64,000 nt of DNA from Streptomyces sp. NBC_01298 (GTDB lineage Bacteria; Actinomycetota; Actinomycetes; Streptomycetales; Streptomycetaceae). The position numbers and the translations under genes were made by a program. The stretch lies in the NCBI RefSeq assembly GCF_035978755.1, contig NZ_CP108414.1, positions 7,998,001 through 8,062,000 on the forward strand, read 5' to 3'. The notes beneath the pieces were generated by a model that saw only the letters and a program-made list of their open reading frames with translations, had not been told where the DNA came from and did not search any database. Below are positions 1 to 8,520 of this stretch, piece after piece (position 1 is the stretch's first letter; every line of letters starts with the position of its first letter).

Positions 1-90
1 CTCGCCGGGGGTGCGGACATCGATGATCCGGAACTCGGTGTGACGGGCGTGGACCTGGCGGACATCGAGGAGGGCGAGGTTGCTGCTCAT
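1..90 (-). CDS. Rhodanese-like domain protein, N-terminal part only
   Basis: The reverse strand from an ATG at 90 reads as a 30-residue start containing IIDVRTPGE, the typical first strand and turn of a rhodanese (sulfurtransferase) domain. The gene runs off the left edge, so the catalytic Cys loop is not visible and the full domain content cannot be judged. Rhodanese domains usually move sulfane sulfur through a Cys persulfide; small single-domain versions in actinomycetes often sit in membrane or redox operons. The 269 bases between this start and the regulator gene upstream hold nothing else I can recognise and presumably contain its promoter. Confidence 0.7.
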   Translation of the reverse strand, partial: MSSNLALLDVRQVHARHTEFRIIDVRTPGE

Positions 91-359
91 GGCGAACGGG
101 CTCCTTCGGGAAGGGCAAAGGGGGTGCACGCAGGTGCGGGGGGTGGTGGGGGGTGCGGTGGGGCCGTGGGACCACGGGGGGCGCCGGGGCGACGGGGACG
201 TCGGCGGTGGCGGGGCGGGCGGTCCGGAGCAGGCAGGCGTCAGCGGGGACAACAGGAGCGCGACAGGAGGCGCTGGGTGACGGCCATGGCGCGGAGCATA
301 GACGAAGTGGCGGAGCGGGCAAGACACCCGTTCCACCATTCGGGACGGCGGTACGGGAC

Positions 360-1235
360 TCAGCGCCGGGGGCCGGGCCCGGTGCGGGCGTCCTCCCGGC
401 GCCGCAGCAGCTCGGCACTGGCGGCGTCGGCGGGCAGGAAGGCCTCCAGATGCAGCTCGGCCAGGGTTACGTCCACGGCCGTCGAGAACGAGGTGAGGGT
501 GGTGAGCAGCCGGAGCTCCCCCTCGGAGGTCCGCAGCCGCAGCGGCACGGCGAAGCCGAGGTGCTCGGCGGGGCCGGAGTCGCCGACGGAGCCGGAGCCG
601 TTGCCCGAGCCGGAGCGGTCGCCCGATCCGTCGTCCGTGGCCGGCAGGTACTCGTCCAGCTCCTCCACCAGCGCCTCCAGTCCCGGATCGGGGTGCGCCG
701 AGGCCCGGATGCGCAGGCTCTCCGTGATGTGCCGGCCCCAGGCCGCCAGGTTCACCACGCGCGGCCCCATGCCCTCCGGGTGCAGGGCGAGCCGCAGCAC
801 GTTCACCGGCGGAGCGAGCAGGTGCGCGGCCGCGCCCTCCGTCAGCACGTCGAACGCCGCGTTCGCCAGGACGAGTTCACCGCGGGGACCGGCCACCACC
901 GCCGGATACGGAAGGTGCCCGGTCAGGATCGACCGCAACGCCTCCATGGCCGGCCCGATGGTCTCCGCGTCCCGCGCCGATTCGGCGTACAGGGGTGCGT
1001 AACCGGCACTGAGAAGCAGGGAGTTGCGCTCCCTGAGGGTCAGCCCGAGGGATTCGGCGAGCCGTACCACCATCGCCCGCCCCGGCATCGAGCGGCCGCT
1101 CTCGATGAAGCTGAGGTGGCGCTGCGTGGTCCCGGCGAGGGTGGCCAGTTCCAGCTGGCTGATGCGCCGCAGCGCCCGGCGGCGGCGCATCTCGCGGGCG
1201 AAGGGGGTCGGCTCGGCAGGAGCGCTGGCGGTCAT
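360..1235 (-). CDS. XRE-family regulator with MmyB-type ligand-binding domain
   Basis: A 291-residue DNA-binding regulator. Residues about 12-70 are a helix-turn-helix (RRRALRRISQLELATLAG, then the recognition helix TTQRHLSFIESGRS). The rest, about 100-285, resembles the MmyB-like ligand-binding domain found in a large actinobacterial family. A Ser/Gly-rich stretch (SGDRSGSGNGSGSVGDSG) interrupts the C-terminal domain. The ATG at 1235 is chosen because a strong AAAGGGGG sits just upstream and the HTH begins soon after; longer forms lack this. It is divergent from the dehydrogenase at 1381, a common arrangement in which the regulator controls its oxidoreductase neighbour. The ligand is unknown. 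Confidence 0.9.
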   Translation of the reverse strand: MTASAPAEPTPFAREMRRRRALRRISQLELATLAGTTQRHLSFIESGRSMPGRAMVVRLAESLGLTLRERNSLLLSAGYAPLYAESARDAETIGPAMEALRSILTGHLPYPAVVAGPRGELVLANAAFDVLTEGAAAHLLAPPVNVLRLALHPEGMGPRVVNLAAWGRHITESLRIRASAHPDPGLEALVEELDEYLPATDDGSGDRSGSGNGSGSVGDSGPAEHLGFAVPLRLRTSEGELRLLTTLTSFSTAVDVTLAELHLEAFLPADAASAELLRRREDARTGPGPRR

Positions 1236-1272
1236 GTCCCCCTTTCTAGCCGCCGTTTCCACGGAGCCATCG

Positions 1273-1288
1273 ATTCCCCGGAGGGAAT
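1273..1288. promoter_or_regulatory. Inverted repeat in divergent promoter, possible operator
   Basis: ATTCCC-cgga-GGGAAT is a perfect 6-bp inverted repeat with a 4-bp spacer. It lies in the 145-bp gap between the MmyB-type regulator and the dehydrogenase, about 40 bp upstream of the regulator start. Position and symmetry fit an operator for the regulator, but no second copy is visible. Confidence 0.35.
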
Positions 1289-1380
1289 TGCCGGTCGTGT
1301 CCGGGGGCCGCAGCATCGGGGTCATCGGAAGCATCGCAAGCAGATGTCGGCAGATGACGGACGACCGGCCGGAGGCCACC

Positions 1381-2412
1381 ATGCGCGCGTACCACCTGGA
1401 GACGTTCGGCAGGATCGAGGGCATCGTCCCGCGGGACCACGGCGGCCCCCGCCCGCTGCCGGCCGGACCGACCGGGATCGTGGTCCGCGTCCGGGCCGCC
1501 TCCCTCAACAAGCGCGACCTGCTCATCCTGCGCGAGCGCTACCCGCTGCCCGCCGTGCCCGGGGTGGTCCCGCTGAGCGACGGCGCGGGCGAGGTGGTCG
1601 CGGTCGGGGAGGCGGTGACCCGGTTCGCGGTCGGCGACCGCGTCTCCTGCACCTACTTCCCGCACTGGCGGGACGGCAGGATCACCCCCGCCATGGTCGA
1701 CCAGCCCGGCTGCACCCTCGACGGGATGCTCGCGGAGTACGCACTGCTCGACGAGGAGTGGGCGGTCCGCGTCCCGGACCACCTGACCTGGGAGGAGGCC
1801 GCGACCCTGCCGTGCGCCGCGGTCACCGCCTGGAACGCGCTCACCGGCGGGGAGGGCGGAGCTCCCCTGCCGGGTCAGAGCGTGCTGACCCTCGGCACCG
1901 GTCCGGTCGCCCTCTTCGCGGTGCAGTTCGCGAAACTGCTCGGCTGCCGGGTCGTCTCGACCACGTCGAGCGAGGAGAAGGCCGACCGGCTGAAGGCGCT
2001 GAGGGCCGACGCGGTCGTGAACTACGTGCGCACGCCCGAGTGGGGTTCCGCCGTACGGGAGTTGACCGACGGTGGCGCCGACCTGGTCGTGGAGACGGGC
2101 GGCCCGGACACCATCGAGCAGTCGGTGCGCGCCAGTTCGCTCTACGGGCAGATCGCCCTGCTGATCACCGCCAGTGCCACGAAGTCCGGGATAGAGATCT
2201 CGCACGCCGCGTACGCGGCGAGCCTCGCGACGATCCGGCGGGTGTTCGTCGGCAGCCGGACGCAGTTCGAGTCGATGAACCGGGCCGTCGCGACCCACGA
2301 GCTGCGGCCCGTGATCGACCGGGTGCTCCCCTTCGAGGAGGCCCGCGAGGCCTACCGCGGCTACGCCGAGGACGCGCCCTTCGGCAAGGTGGTCATCCGC
2401 GTGGGTGCGTGA
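1381..2412 (+). CDS. Medium-chain NAD(P)-dependent dehydrogenase, quinone oxidoreductase-like
   Basis: A 343-residue MDR-superfamily protein. The N-terminal GroES-like domain (NKRDLLILRERYPLPAVPG, then LSDGAGEVVAVG) lacks the zinc-ligand Cys and His set of true alcohol dehydrogenases and looks like the zinc-independent quinone oxidoreductase branch. The Rossmann domain has a glycine motif in LTLGTGPVALFAVQFAKLLG, and STTSSEEKADRLKALRADAV is typical of the NAD(P) site. The start has GGAGG eight bases upstream. It is divergent from an MmyB-type regulator that probably controls it. The substrate cannot be told from sequence. Transcription ends at the strong hairpin at 2437. Confidence 0.9.
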   Translation: MRAYHLETFGRIEGIVPRDHGGPRPLPAGPTGIVVRVRAASLNKRDLLILRERYPLPAVPGVVPLSDGAGEVVAVGEAVTRFAVGDRVSCTYFPHWRDGRITPAMVDQPGCTLDGMLAEYALLDEEWAVRVPDHLTWEEAATLPCAAVTAWNALTGGEGGAPLPGQSVLTLGTGPVALFAVQFAKLLGCRVVSTTSSEEKADRLKALRADAVVNYVRTPEWGSAVRELTDGGADLVVETGGPDTIEQSVRASSLYGQIALLITASATKSGIEISHAAYAASLATIRRVFVGSRTQFESMNRAVATHELRPVIDRVLPFEEAREAYRGYAEDAPFGKVVIRVGA

Positions 2413-2436
2413 CCCGGTGCCGGGGCCGTACGGAAA

Positions 2437-2479
2437 GAGGTGCGGGGCCACGGGATACGACCCCGTGGCCCCGCACCTC
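2437..2479. terminator. Bidirectional hairpin terminator
   Basis: A perfect 18-bp stem (GAGGTGCGGGGCCACGGG and its complement) with a 7-base loop lies between two convergent genes ending at 2412 and 2498. There is no U-tract, as is usual for Streptomyces terminators. Confidence 0.85.
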
Positions 2480-2497
2480 ACCTCTGCCGGACGGACG

Positions 2498-3934
2498 CTA
2501 CACCGAGACGGCGGGCGCCGCGGCAGGGGCCGAAGCCGGGTCGTCCTCGTCCACCGGGATGGTGACCAGCCAGCGGGTGTCCTTGTGCGGGCGCAGGTAC
2601 AGCGCCCAGTACACGGTGGCGACGGCGGTGATCCCGCCGGTCCACAGCAGGTACTGGGTCTCCTGCTGGGTGAGGATGTACGCGAACACCAGGATCAGCA
2701 CGATCGGCACGGCGGGCCACAGCGGCATCCGCCAGGCGGCCGTCTCGCGGTGCGCCCCGCGCCGGCTGGCCAGCGCGGCCACGGCGACCAGCAGGTACAT
2801 GCCGGTCACCGAGACGCCGGTGACCCCGTAGAGGGTGTCCAGGTTGACGAAACACATCGCCGCGCCGGGGAGCCCGACGAGCAGGGTGGCCACCCACGGG
2901 GAGCCGAACCGGCCGAGCCGCGAGAGGGCGGCGTTGACCGGCGCGGGCCAGGCCTTGTCGCGGGCGGAGGCGAACAGCACCCGGGAGTTCTGGATGACCA
3001 TGACGATGCCCGCGTTGACGATGGCGAGGGCCACGCAGAGGCTGACGAAGGTGCCGACGGCCGAGTTGGACCAGGCGGTCACCATCGTGCCGAGGTCACC
3101 GGAGGTCAGGGCCTCCAGGTCGGGGGCGCCCAGGGTGATGGCGATGACCGGGACCAGGATGACGGCGGCGGAGATGGCGAGCGTGGCCAGCACGGTCCGC
3201 GGGACGTTGCGGCGCGGGTTCTCCAGCTCCTCCGAGAGGTAGACGGCCGTCGAGAAGCCCTGGGTGACGAAGAGCGCGATGGCGAGCCCGGAGACCACCA
3301 TCATCGCGGTGACGGTGGAGGTGCCGCCGCCCTCCGCGGCCACGGTGCCGTGCACGAGGGCGCCGGCGCCCCGCTCGCTGTGGGCGAAGCCGAGGACGGC
3401 GACGAGCCCGGCCGCGACGACCTCCAGGACGAGGAAGATGCCGGTGATCCAGGCGTTGGCCCGCAGGTCGAGGAGACCGGCGAGGGTGGCCAGCAGCATC
3501 ACGCCGGCGCCGGCGGCCGGGGCCGGTATGTCGACGACGGGGGCGAGGTAGTCGGCGGTGCCCATGGCGATCACGGGCGGCACGATCATCACGACCAGCA
3601 GGGACAGGACGAAGACCAGCCAGCCGGCCAGTCGGCCGGACAGGGTGGACACCATCGCGTACTCGCCGCCGGCGCTGGGGATGAGGGTGCCCAGCTCCGA
3701 GTAGCAGAACGCGACCCCGATGCAGAGCAGGGAGCCGATCGCGATGGTGAGCGCGGTCCAGGTGCCGAGGCTGGAGAAGAGGTCCGGGACCACGACGAAG
3801 AGGGTCGAGGCCGGCGTCACGCACGAGAGGGTGAGCAGGGTTCCGCCGACGACGCCGATGGAACGCTTGAGCTTCTGGGGCACGGGACCGGTGGCGGGGG
3901 AGAGGGCCTGAGGGGCGCTGATCGTGTCAGACAT
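2498..3934 (-). CDS. APC-family amino acid permease
   Basis: A 478-residue integral membrane protein with about 12-13 hydrophobic segments, the usual size for the amino acid-polyamine-organocation superfamily. After a 25-residue cytoplasmic head, the first membrane segment carries the family pattern SIGVVGGTLLTLSCVTPAST, and GTLIPSAGGEYAMVSTLSG matches the conserved loop after TM2. It probably imports an amino acid or amine by proton symport or exchange. The C-tail is acidic, then Ala/Pro-rich. It is transcribed alone; the gene upstream on the same strand starts a separate block across a 285-bp gap. Confidence 0.88.
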   Translation of the reverse strand: MSDTISAPQALSPATGPVPQKLKRSIGVVGGTLLTLSCVTPASTLFVVVPDLFSSLGTWTALTIAIGSLLCIGVAFCYSELGTLIPSAGGEYAMVSTLSGRLAGWLVFVLSLLVVMIVPPVIAMGTADYLAPVVDIPAPAAGAGVMLLATLAGLLDLRANAWITGIFLVLEVVAAGLVAVLGFAHSERGAGALVHGTVAAEGGGTSTVTAMMVVSGLAIALFVTQGFSTAVYLSEELENPRRNVPRTVLATLAISAAVILVPVIAITLGAPDLEALTSGDLGTMVTAWSNSAVGTFVSLCVALAIVNAGIVMVIQNSRVLFASARDKAWPAPVNAALSRLGRFGSPWVATLLVGLPGAAMCFVNLDTLYGVTGVSVTGMYLLVAVAALASRRGAHRETAAWRMPLWPAVPIVLILVFAYILTQQETQYLLWTGGITAVATVYWALYLRPHKDTRWLVTIPVDEDDPASAPAAAPAVSV

Positions 3935-4053
3935 CGGTGCGGTGTTCCGATCGGCAGATGCGGTGAGTGAGCGCGGGAGCGGTATCGCCTCCGGGGCGGT
4001 GGTGGGCAGATCTGATTCGGTGGCTCCCGGGCCGAATGGAATCTCCGCGAGAT

Positions 4054-4081
4054 CCGCAGGTCAAGAGCTGTTCACCTGCGG
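4054..4081. promoter_or_regulatory. Inverted repeat between radical SAM operon end and permease start
   Basis: CCGCAGGT and ACCTGCGG form a perfect 8-bp inverted repeat around a 12-base spacer. It lies 120 bp upstream of the permease start and 139 bp downstream of the last radical SAM gene on the same strand. It could be an operator for the permease or a weak terminator for the operon. The rest of the gap (3935-4219) contains a short AT-rich patch near 4180 and nothing else recognisable. Confidence 0.35.
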
Positions 4082-4219
4082 ATTTCGTCGTCCGGAGGCG
4101 GGTCGGCGGCCCTGCACGTGGTGAACGCCGTGTGAACGCTGCGCGATCACCGTGTGCGATAACCGCATGTGACCGCGGGTAAATTTTCTTCCGCTTTGCC
4201 GACCCGCCGCCCTCCCGTG

Positions 4220-5134
4220 TCACGGAAGGGCGGGGGCGGCGGGGACTGCGGGGCGGGCAGGGAGGGCGGCGAGGGCGGGGAGGGCGGCGAGGGCCGCCGC
4301 CGGGATCCGCTCCAGGACTCCGCCCGCGAAGACGTCGTAGAGCGGGAGCGTCTCCAGGTGGACGTAGCCGATGTGGCAGTCGCAGACCGCCAGCGGGCAG
4401 GCGCGCGGCCGCAGCGCGGCCCGGTACGAGCCGTCGTAGAGGTTGCCCAGCTCCGCCTTGACGAAATGGCAGCGCCGGACCGTGCCGGAGCCGTCCACCG
4501 AGATCACCGAGGCGCCCGTGCGGCACGGCAGGCCCGCCGAGCGGTGGGGGTGGCGGCTGAACGGGAAGAGCGGGTCCAGGGCGGTCCAGTCGGCCGCCTC
4601 CGGGTCGGTGTACGCGTGCCCCTCCGCCGCGTTGACCCACAGGTACACCTCGGGCGGCAGCGCGGCGCGCAGCCGGCGGGCCTCCGAGAGGTGCTCGGGC
4701 AGGCCGACCACGCCCACGCTGAACCGCACCCCGGCGGCGGCCAGTTCCCGGCACTTGCCCAGGAAGCGGTCGTACGGGGTCTGCCCCGGGTGGTACGTGC
4801 ACCACAGCGCGAGCGTGTCCGGGTCCGCGTCGGCGGTCCAGCCGGTGCGCCCGCTCAGGTTGGTCTGGATCGCGACCCGGCGCACCTGCGGCAGGTGCGA
4901 CAGCTCCACCAGGGCGCGCCGGTACCAGGAACGGACCAGGCCCTCGCCCCACGGGGTGAACAGGACGGACAGCCGGTCGCCGGTGTTCGCGGCCGCCCAG
5001 CCGGTGAACCGTTCCAGCGCGGCCCGGTCGGCGGTCAGCAGTTCCCGGCTGTCCCGCCGCTTGGCGAACGGGCAGTAGGGACAGTCGTAGTCGCAGGAGG
5101 ACAGCGGCCCCCGGTAGAGCACGGTCAGGTCCAT
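4220..5134 (-). CDS. STM4011-family radical SAM protein
   Basis: A 304-residue radical SAM enzyme, last gene of the operon. The cluster motif C-x3-C-x2-C is at Cys14, Cys18 and Cys21 (SSCDYDCPYCPF), very near the N terminus. A second Cys set (204, 222, 246, 251, 253; CPLAVCDCHIGY) looks like a SPASM/twitch-type auxiliary Fe-S site. The last 25 residues are an Ala/Leu/Pro tail encoded partly by two copies of an 18-base direct repeat (4261-4296). The ATG at 5134 has GGAGGGG six bases upstream, 32 bases after the previous gene. The combination of order and neighbours matches the Salmonella STM4011 family. The substrate is unknown; auxiliary clusters are common in peptide-modifying enzymes but this is inference. 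Confidence 0.88.
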   Translation of the reverse strand: MDLTVLYRGPLSSCDYDCPYCPFAKRRDSRELLTADRAALERFTGWAAANTGDRLSVLFTPWGEGLVRSWYRRALVELSHLPQVRRVAIQTNLSGRTGWTADADPDTLALWCTYHPGQTPYDRFLGKCRELAAAGVRFSVGVVGLPEHLSEARRLRAALPPEVYLWVNAAEGHAYTDPEAADWTALDPLFPFSRHPHRSAGLPCRTGASVISVDGSGTVRRCHFVKAELGNLYDGSYRAALRPRACPLAVCDCHIGYVHLETLPLYDVFAGGVLERIPAAALAALPALAALPARPAVPAAPALP

Positions 5135-5166
5135 CGGCGACCCCTCCGCTCCTCGCCCCGCCCCCG

Positions 5167-6525
5167 TCACTTGCGCTCGTACGCGGCCATCGCGGCCCGT
5201 ACGTCCGCCGAGAACAGGGCCGGGCCCGCCGCGTCCGAGTGCGCCAGCCCCTCCGGCGTCAGCCGCAGCAGCTCCGCGTCGTCCTCGAGCCAGCCGCGCT
5301 CCGCGAAGGCCGCCAGCTCCGCCGGGAAGTCCTCCCACGGGCCGCTCCCGAACCGCTCCCGGTACTCGCCCACCGGCATCCCGCGCGCCTGGAGCAGGGA
5401 CTGCAGCAGGTGTCGGCGCCGCGCCTCGTCCGGGTCGATCCGGCGGCCGTGCCCGGCCCGCGCGAAGTCCTCCCCGGGGCGGCTCACGTAGTCGTCGATG
5501 ATGCCGCGGATCTCGCTCATGCCGACCGCGTAGTCGAAGGAGTAGTGCAGCCCGGCCGTGTAGGAGCGGGCCCCGCAGCCGAGGCCGATCATGCCGTCGG
5601 TCTGGCAGGCGCCCGGTTCGAGGCCCTGATCGGCGCCCTCCCCGGGGGCCCCGGCCCGGCGGAACATCCGCATCGACACCTGCTCGTACCCGGAGGCCAG
5701 CAGGTGGTCCCGTCCGGCCCGGTAGAGCCGCAGCCGCTGCTCGTCCCACCCGGCGGCCGTGGACTCGCCCGGCCTGCGCCCCAGGCCCGTCAGGGGGCGC
5801 ACGTACAGCGGGTAGAGGTAGAGCTCCTCCGGGCGCCAGGCGAGGGCCGCGTCCAGCGAGTGGCGCCAGCTCGCCTCCGTCTGCCCGTCGATGCCGTAGA
5901 TCAGGTCGATGTTCAGCACCGGTATCGCCGCGTCCCGGACCCGGGCCAGCGCCGTCTCCACGTCCGCCCGCTTCTGCGGACGCACGGCGGCACGCGCCTC
6001 CTCGGGCACGAAGCTCTGCACGCCCAGGCTGAGCCGGGTCGTGCCCCGGTCGGCCAGGACGGCGAGCCGGTCCGCCGTCGCCGTGGCCGGCGAGGCCTCC
6101 ACGGACAGCGGCACCGCACGCAGGTCGGCGCCCGCGGCCTTCTCCGCGATGTCGCAGAGCCGTTCCAGCTCGGACGCCGTCAGGAAGGTCGGCGTCCCGC
6201 CGCCGAAGGCCGCCGCCGTGAACCGTACGGGCTCCTCGTCGCCCAGCGCGTCGCGGACCGCCTTCGCCTGCCGTTCCAGCGCGTCGAGGTAGGCCGTGGT
6301 CAGCCCCTCCGGCGCACCGATCCGGGTGAAGAGGTTGCAGAAACCGCAGCGCACCTCGCAGAAGGGGATGTGGAGGTAGAGCGACAGGGCGTCCTTGGGC
6401 TGCCGCGCCCACTCCCGGCTGAGCTCGGCGGGCTCGGGCAGCGCGCGGTACGCCGTCTTGTGCGGGTAGGCGTAGACGTAACTCTCGTACGGAGTGGAGC
6501 TGATCAGCGGGGTCATCGTGCTCAT
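5167..6525 (-). CDS. STM4012-family radical SAM protein, HemN/HemW-like
   Basis: A 452-residue radical SAM protein of the coproporphyrinogen oxidase-like group. The core motif is IPFCEVRCGFCNLF with Cys56, Cys60 and Cys63; the extra Cys of true HemN (C-x3-C-x2-C-x-C) is replaced, as in HemW-like members. AFGGGTPTFL, SLGVQSF, LNIDLIYGIDGQT and the late glycine motif GMIGLGCGARSYTAG follow in the family order, and a HemN-type C-terminal domain fills residues 370-452. It is unlikely to be a haem biosynthesis enzyme. Its start overlaps the stop of the upstream hydrolase gene as ATGA, so the two are translationally coupled. Order and type match the STM4012 family. Confidence 0.88.
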   Translation of the reverse strand: MSTMTPLISSTPYESYVYAYPHKTAYRALPEPAELSREWARQPKDALSLYLHIPFCEVRCGFCNLFTRIGAPEGLTTAYLDALERQAKAVRDALGDEEPVRFTAAAFGGGTPTFLTASELERLCDIAEKAAGADLRAVPLSVEASPATATADRLAVLADRGTTRLSLGVQSFVPEEARAAVRPQKRADVETALARVRDAAIPVLNIDLIYGIDGQTEASWRHSLDAALAWRPEELYLYPLYVRPLTGLGRRPGESTAAGWDEQRLRLYRAGRDHLLASGYEQVSMRMFRRAGAPGEGADQGLEPGACQTDGMIGLGCGARSYTAGLHYSFDYAVGMSEIRGIIDDYVSRPGEDFARAGHGRRIDPDEARRRHLLQSLLQARGMPVGEYRERFGSGPWEDFPAELAAFAERGWLEDDAELLRLTPEGLAHSDAAGPALFSADVRAAMAAYERK

Positions 6526-7403
6526 CGGGGGCCGGGCTCCTCGTGGTTCAGGTGGAACTGTGCGTACGGGACCGTCCAGACGGCCTCGTGGGCGAGCCGG
6601 TGGCCCGTGTACCCGTCGTCCCCGTACGTGGTCCCGTGGTCGGAGCAGACGATCGCGAAGCAGCGGCGCCGCGACCGCATCGCGTCGAAGAGCCGCCCGA
6701 TGTGCCGGTCGACGTACTCCAGCGCGGCCGCGTGCGTCTCCCGCGAGTCCCCGTCCGCCGCGGTCGCCCCGGGGGAGTGGAACCAGTTGGGCTGGTGCAT
6801 GGCCGATACGTTCAGGAAGAGGAACAGCCGCCGGTCGTGCGGTAGTTGCTCGACGATCCGCTCGGCGCGGGACACCTGGGCCTCGAAGGAGACCGGCGAG
6901 GCCACCCCGAACTCCGGTTCCCAGTGCGACTCCTGGAACATCCCGGGCAGTACGGAGCCCAGCGCGGCCGCCTTGTTGAAGAAGCCGACGCCGCCCACGC
7001 ACACGGTCCGGTAGCCCGCGCCGGCCAGCCCCGACACCAGGTCTGGGGTGTCGAACACCCAGGTCCGCCCGGCGGTGGTCTCACTGCCCGGGAACCGGGC
7101 GGCGAACAGCCGCGGATGCGGGCCCGGACCGTCGGGGGTGGGCAGGAAGCCCGCGAACATGGCCTGGTGGGAGGCGTAGGTGAAACTCCCCGGCGCGTGC
7201 CGCCGCTCCCACGCCCCGCCGGGCAGGTGCGCCGCCAGGTTCGGGATCCGGCCCTCGGCGGCCAGCCGCGCGGCCACGTCGTGGCGCAGGGTGTCGAGGG
7301 TGACGAGCAGCAGGTCGTCCCGGCCGACGACCTCGTTCATGTCGGGGCCGGGGCCGGGGCCGGGATCAGCTCCGGGATCAGGTCTGGACGGGGGCGTGCG
7401 CAT
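6522..7403 (-). CDS. STM4013/SEN3800-family hydrolase, alkaline-phosphatase fold
   Basis: A 293-residue protein of the alkaline phosphatase/sulfatase superfamily. The metal and nucleophile site is LLVTLDTLRHD (Asp37, Thr38), and CSDHGTTYGDDGYTGH near residue 255 supplies the second metal ligands. The protein therefore probably hydrolyses a phosphate or sulfate ester or transfers a phospho-group. The ATG at 7403 is chosen because AGGAA stands just before it, although it overlaps the upstream gene by 26 bases; ATG 7340 (MNEVVGRDD) is nearer the conserved domain but has no ribosome site and follows a G/P-rich repeat. The stop overlaps the next start as ATGA. No signal peptide is seen, so it acts in the cytoplasm. 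Confidence 0.85.
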   Translation of the reverse strand: MRTPPSRPDPGADPGPGPGPDMNEVVGRDDLLLVTLDTLRHDVAARLAAEGRIPNLAAHLPGGAWERRHAPGSFTYASHQAMFAGFLPTPDGPGPHPRLFAARFPGSETTAGRTWVFDTPDLVSGLAGAGYRTVCVGGVGFFNKAAALGSVLPGMFQESHWEPEFGVASPVSFEAQVSRAERIVEQLPHDRRLFLFLNVSAMHQPNWFHSPGATAADGDSRETHAAALEYVDRHIGRLFDAMRSRRRCFAIVCSDHGTTYGDDGYTGHRLAHEAVWTVPYAQFHLNHEEPGPR

Positions 7404-8520
7404 GCTGTTCCTGTCGTACGGCGGCCACTTGGGCCGCGTAGGTGTCCTGGCCCTCGGCGGGCGAGCCGGGCAGTCCCGTCAGCCGGGGCAGCAGATCCCC
7501 GAAGGCGTTGACCTCGCCCACGGCGAAGCTCCGCCAGCCGAGGGCGGGCAGCAGATCGACCCCGACGCACAGGGTGCGGGGGAAGGCGGCCGCCGCCCGC
7601 TCGCAGACGGCGAGCGCGTCCGCCTCCCAGCGGCCGCCCGCCTCCGTCACGGCGGCGACGGCCGCGTCGAGATCACCGCGGGCACCGCCGAGGTGCAGGT
7701 TCGTGAGCGGACCGGCGGCCGTGCGGACCACGGCGTGGGTGGCCCGGCCGCCGATGACGACGACCCGCAGATCGGCGGAGCGGCCCCGCTGGGAGGCCTT
7801 CGGCAGCCACCGCTCGATGTGCAGGCCGTCGGGGGCCAGCGCGTCGACGACGGCGCCGATCACCCGCTCGTCCTCGTACCGCCGCAGGCGCAGCGAGTTG
7901 TGCAGGGCTCCCGAAGGGGCCCGCTCCACGGAGGTGGTGGCCCGGATCCGGCCGCCCGCGCCCGTCTCCACCGCGAGCACCCCGGAGGCCGAGGAGCCGT
8001 GCGCGAGCTTCACGAACGCCCGGCGGTAGCCGGGGAGGGCGAGGACCGCGCGGACCTCCTCCCAGCCGCGCACCGGCGTGCGGACGGCGGCCGGGCCCGA
8101 GGTGGGCGAGGCGGGGACGGGCGTCCCCGCGGCGGCCAGCACCCCGTGGCAGAGCCGCTTGTCGAACAGCACCGCCAGGTCGTCCGGATCGCACGTCAGC
8201 GTGCCGCCGGCCGACCGGACGTCCTCGGCCACCGCACGCACCGCCTCGGTGAACCGGCGGTACCAGCGTCCGGTGCCCTCGACCCGGGTGGTGTCGGCGG
8301 CCCCGCGCAGCAGCCGCTCCACCTCGGGGTCCTCGCCGGGGGAGTCGATCCGTACGCACTCGCCCGCCCGGAACACGGCCCGGCCGGTCAGCACGTCCAG
8401 CCACGGGATCACCCGCGCCGCCGGCAGTCCCGCGGCGCGTACGGCGTCCTGGAAGAGGGCGACCCGGCGGTTGCCCGGATTGCCGACGACGGCGAAGGCC
8501 GCGGGAGCGGTACGCGTCAC
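7378..8520 (-). CDS. STM4014-family protein, ATP-grasp-like
   Basis: A 380-residue cytoplasmic protein. The middle and C-terminal parts read like an ATP-grasp ligase: AFVKLAHGSSASGVLAVE (nucleotide lysine and glycine loop), SADLRVVVIGGRATHAVVRT, then VGVDLLPALGWRSFAVGEVN with the acidic and Asn metal ligands. ATP-grasp enzymes join a carboxylate to an amine or thiol, often making peptides. The start is a GTG that overlaps the upstream stop as GTGA, so translation is coupled to the LRR gene; its own end overlaps the hydrolase start. It matches the STM4014 family by position and content. The donor and acceptor are unknown, and the fold call is by motif only. Confidence 0.8.
   Translation of the reverse strand: MTRTAPAAFAVVGNPGNRRVALFQDAVRAAGLPAARVIPWLDVLTGRAVFRAGECVRIDSPGEDPEVERLLRGAADTTRVEGTGRWYRRFTEAVRAVAEDVRSAGGTLTCDPDDLAVLFDKRLCHGVLAAAGTPVPASPTSGPAAVRTPVRGWEEVRAVLALPGYRRAFVKLAHGSSASGVLAVETGAGGRIRATTSVERAPSGALHNSLRLRRYEDERVIGAVVDALAPDGLHIERWLPKASQRGRSADLRVVVIGGRATHAVVRTAAGPLTNLHLGGARGDLDAAVAAVTEAGGRWEADALAVCERAAAAFPRTLCVGVDLLPALGWRSFAVGEVNAFGDLLPRLTGLPGSPAEGQDTYAAQVAAVRQEQHAHAPVQT

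Noticed and set aside
91..359. Small gene upstream of the rhodanese-like gene
   Set aside because: All frames are Gly/Arg-rich without ribosome site or family features.
153..2831. An 892-codon plus-strand open frame across the left end
   Set aside because: It crosses three real genes in other frames, has Arg/Gly/Ala-only composition and no start signal.
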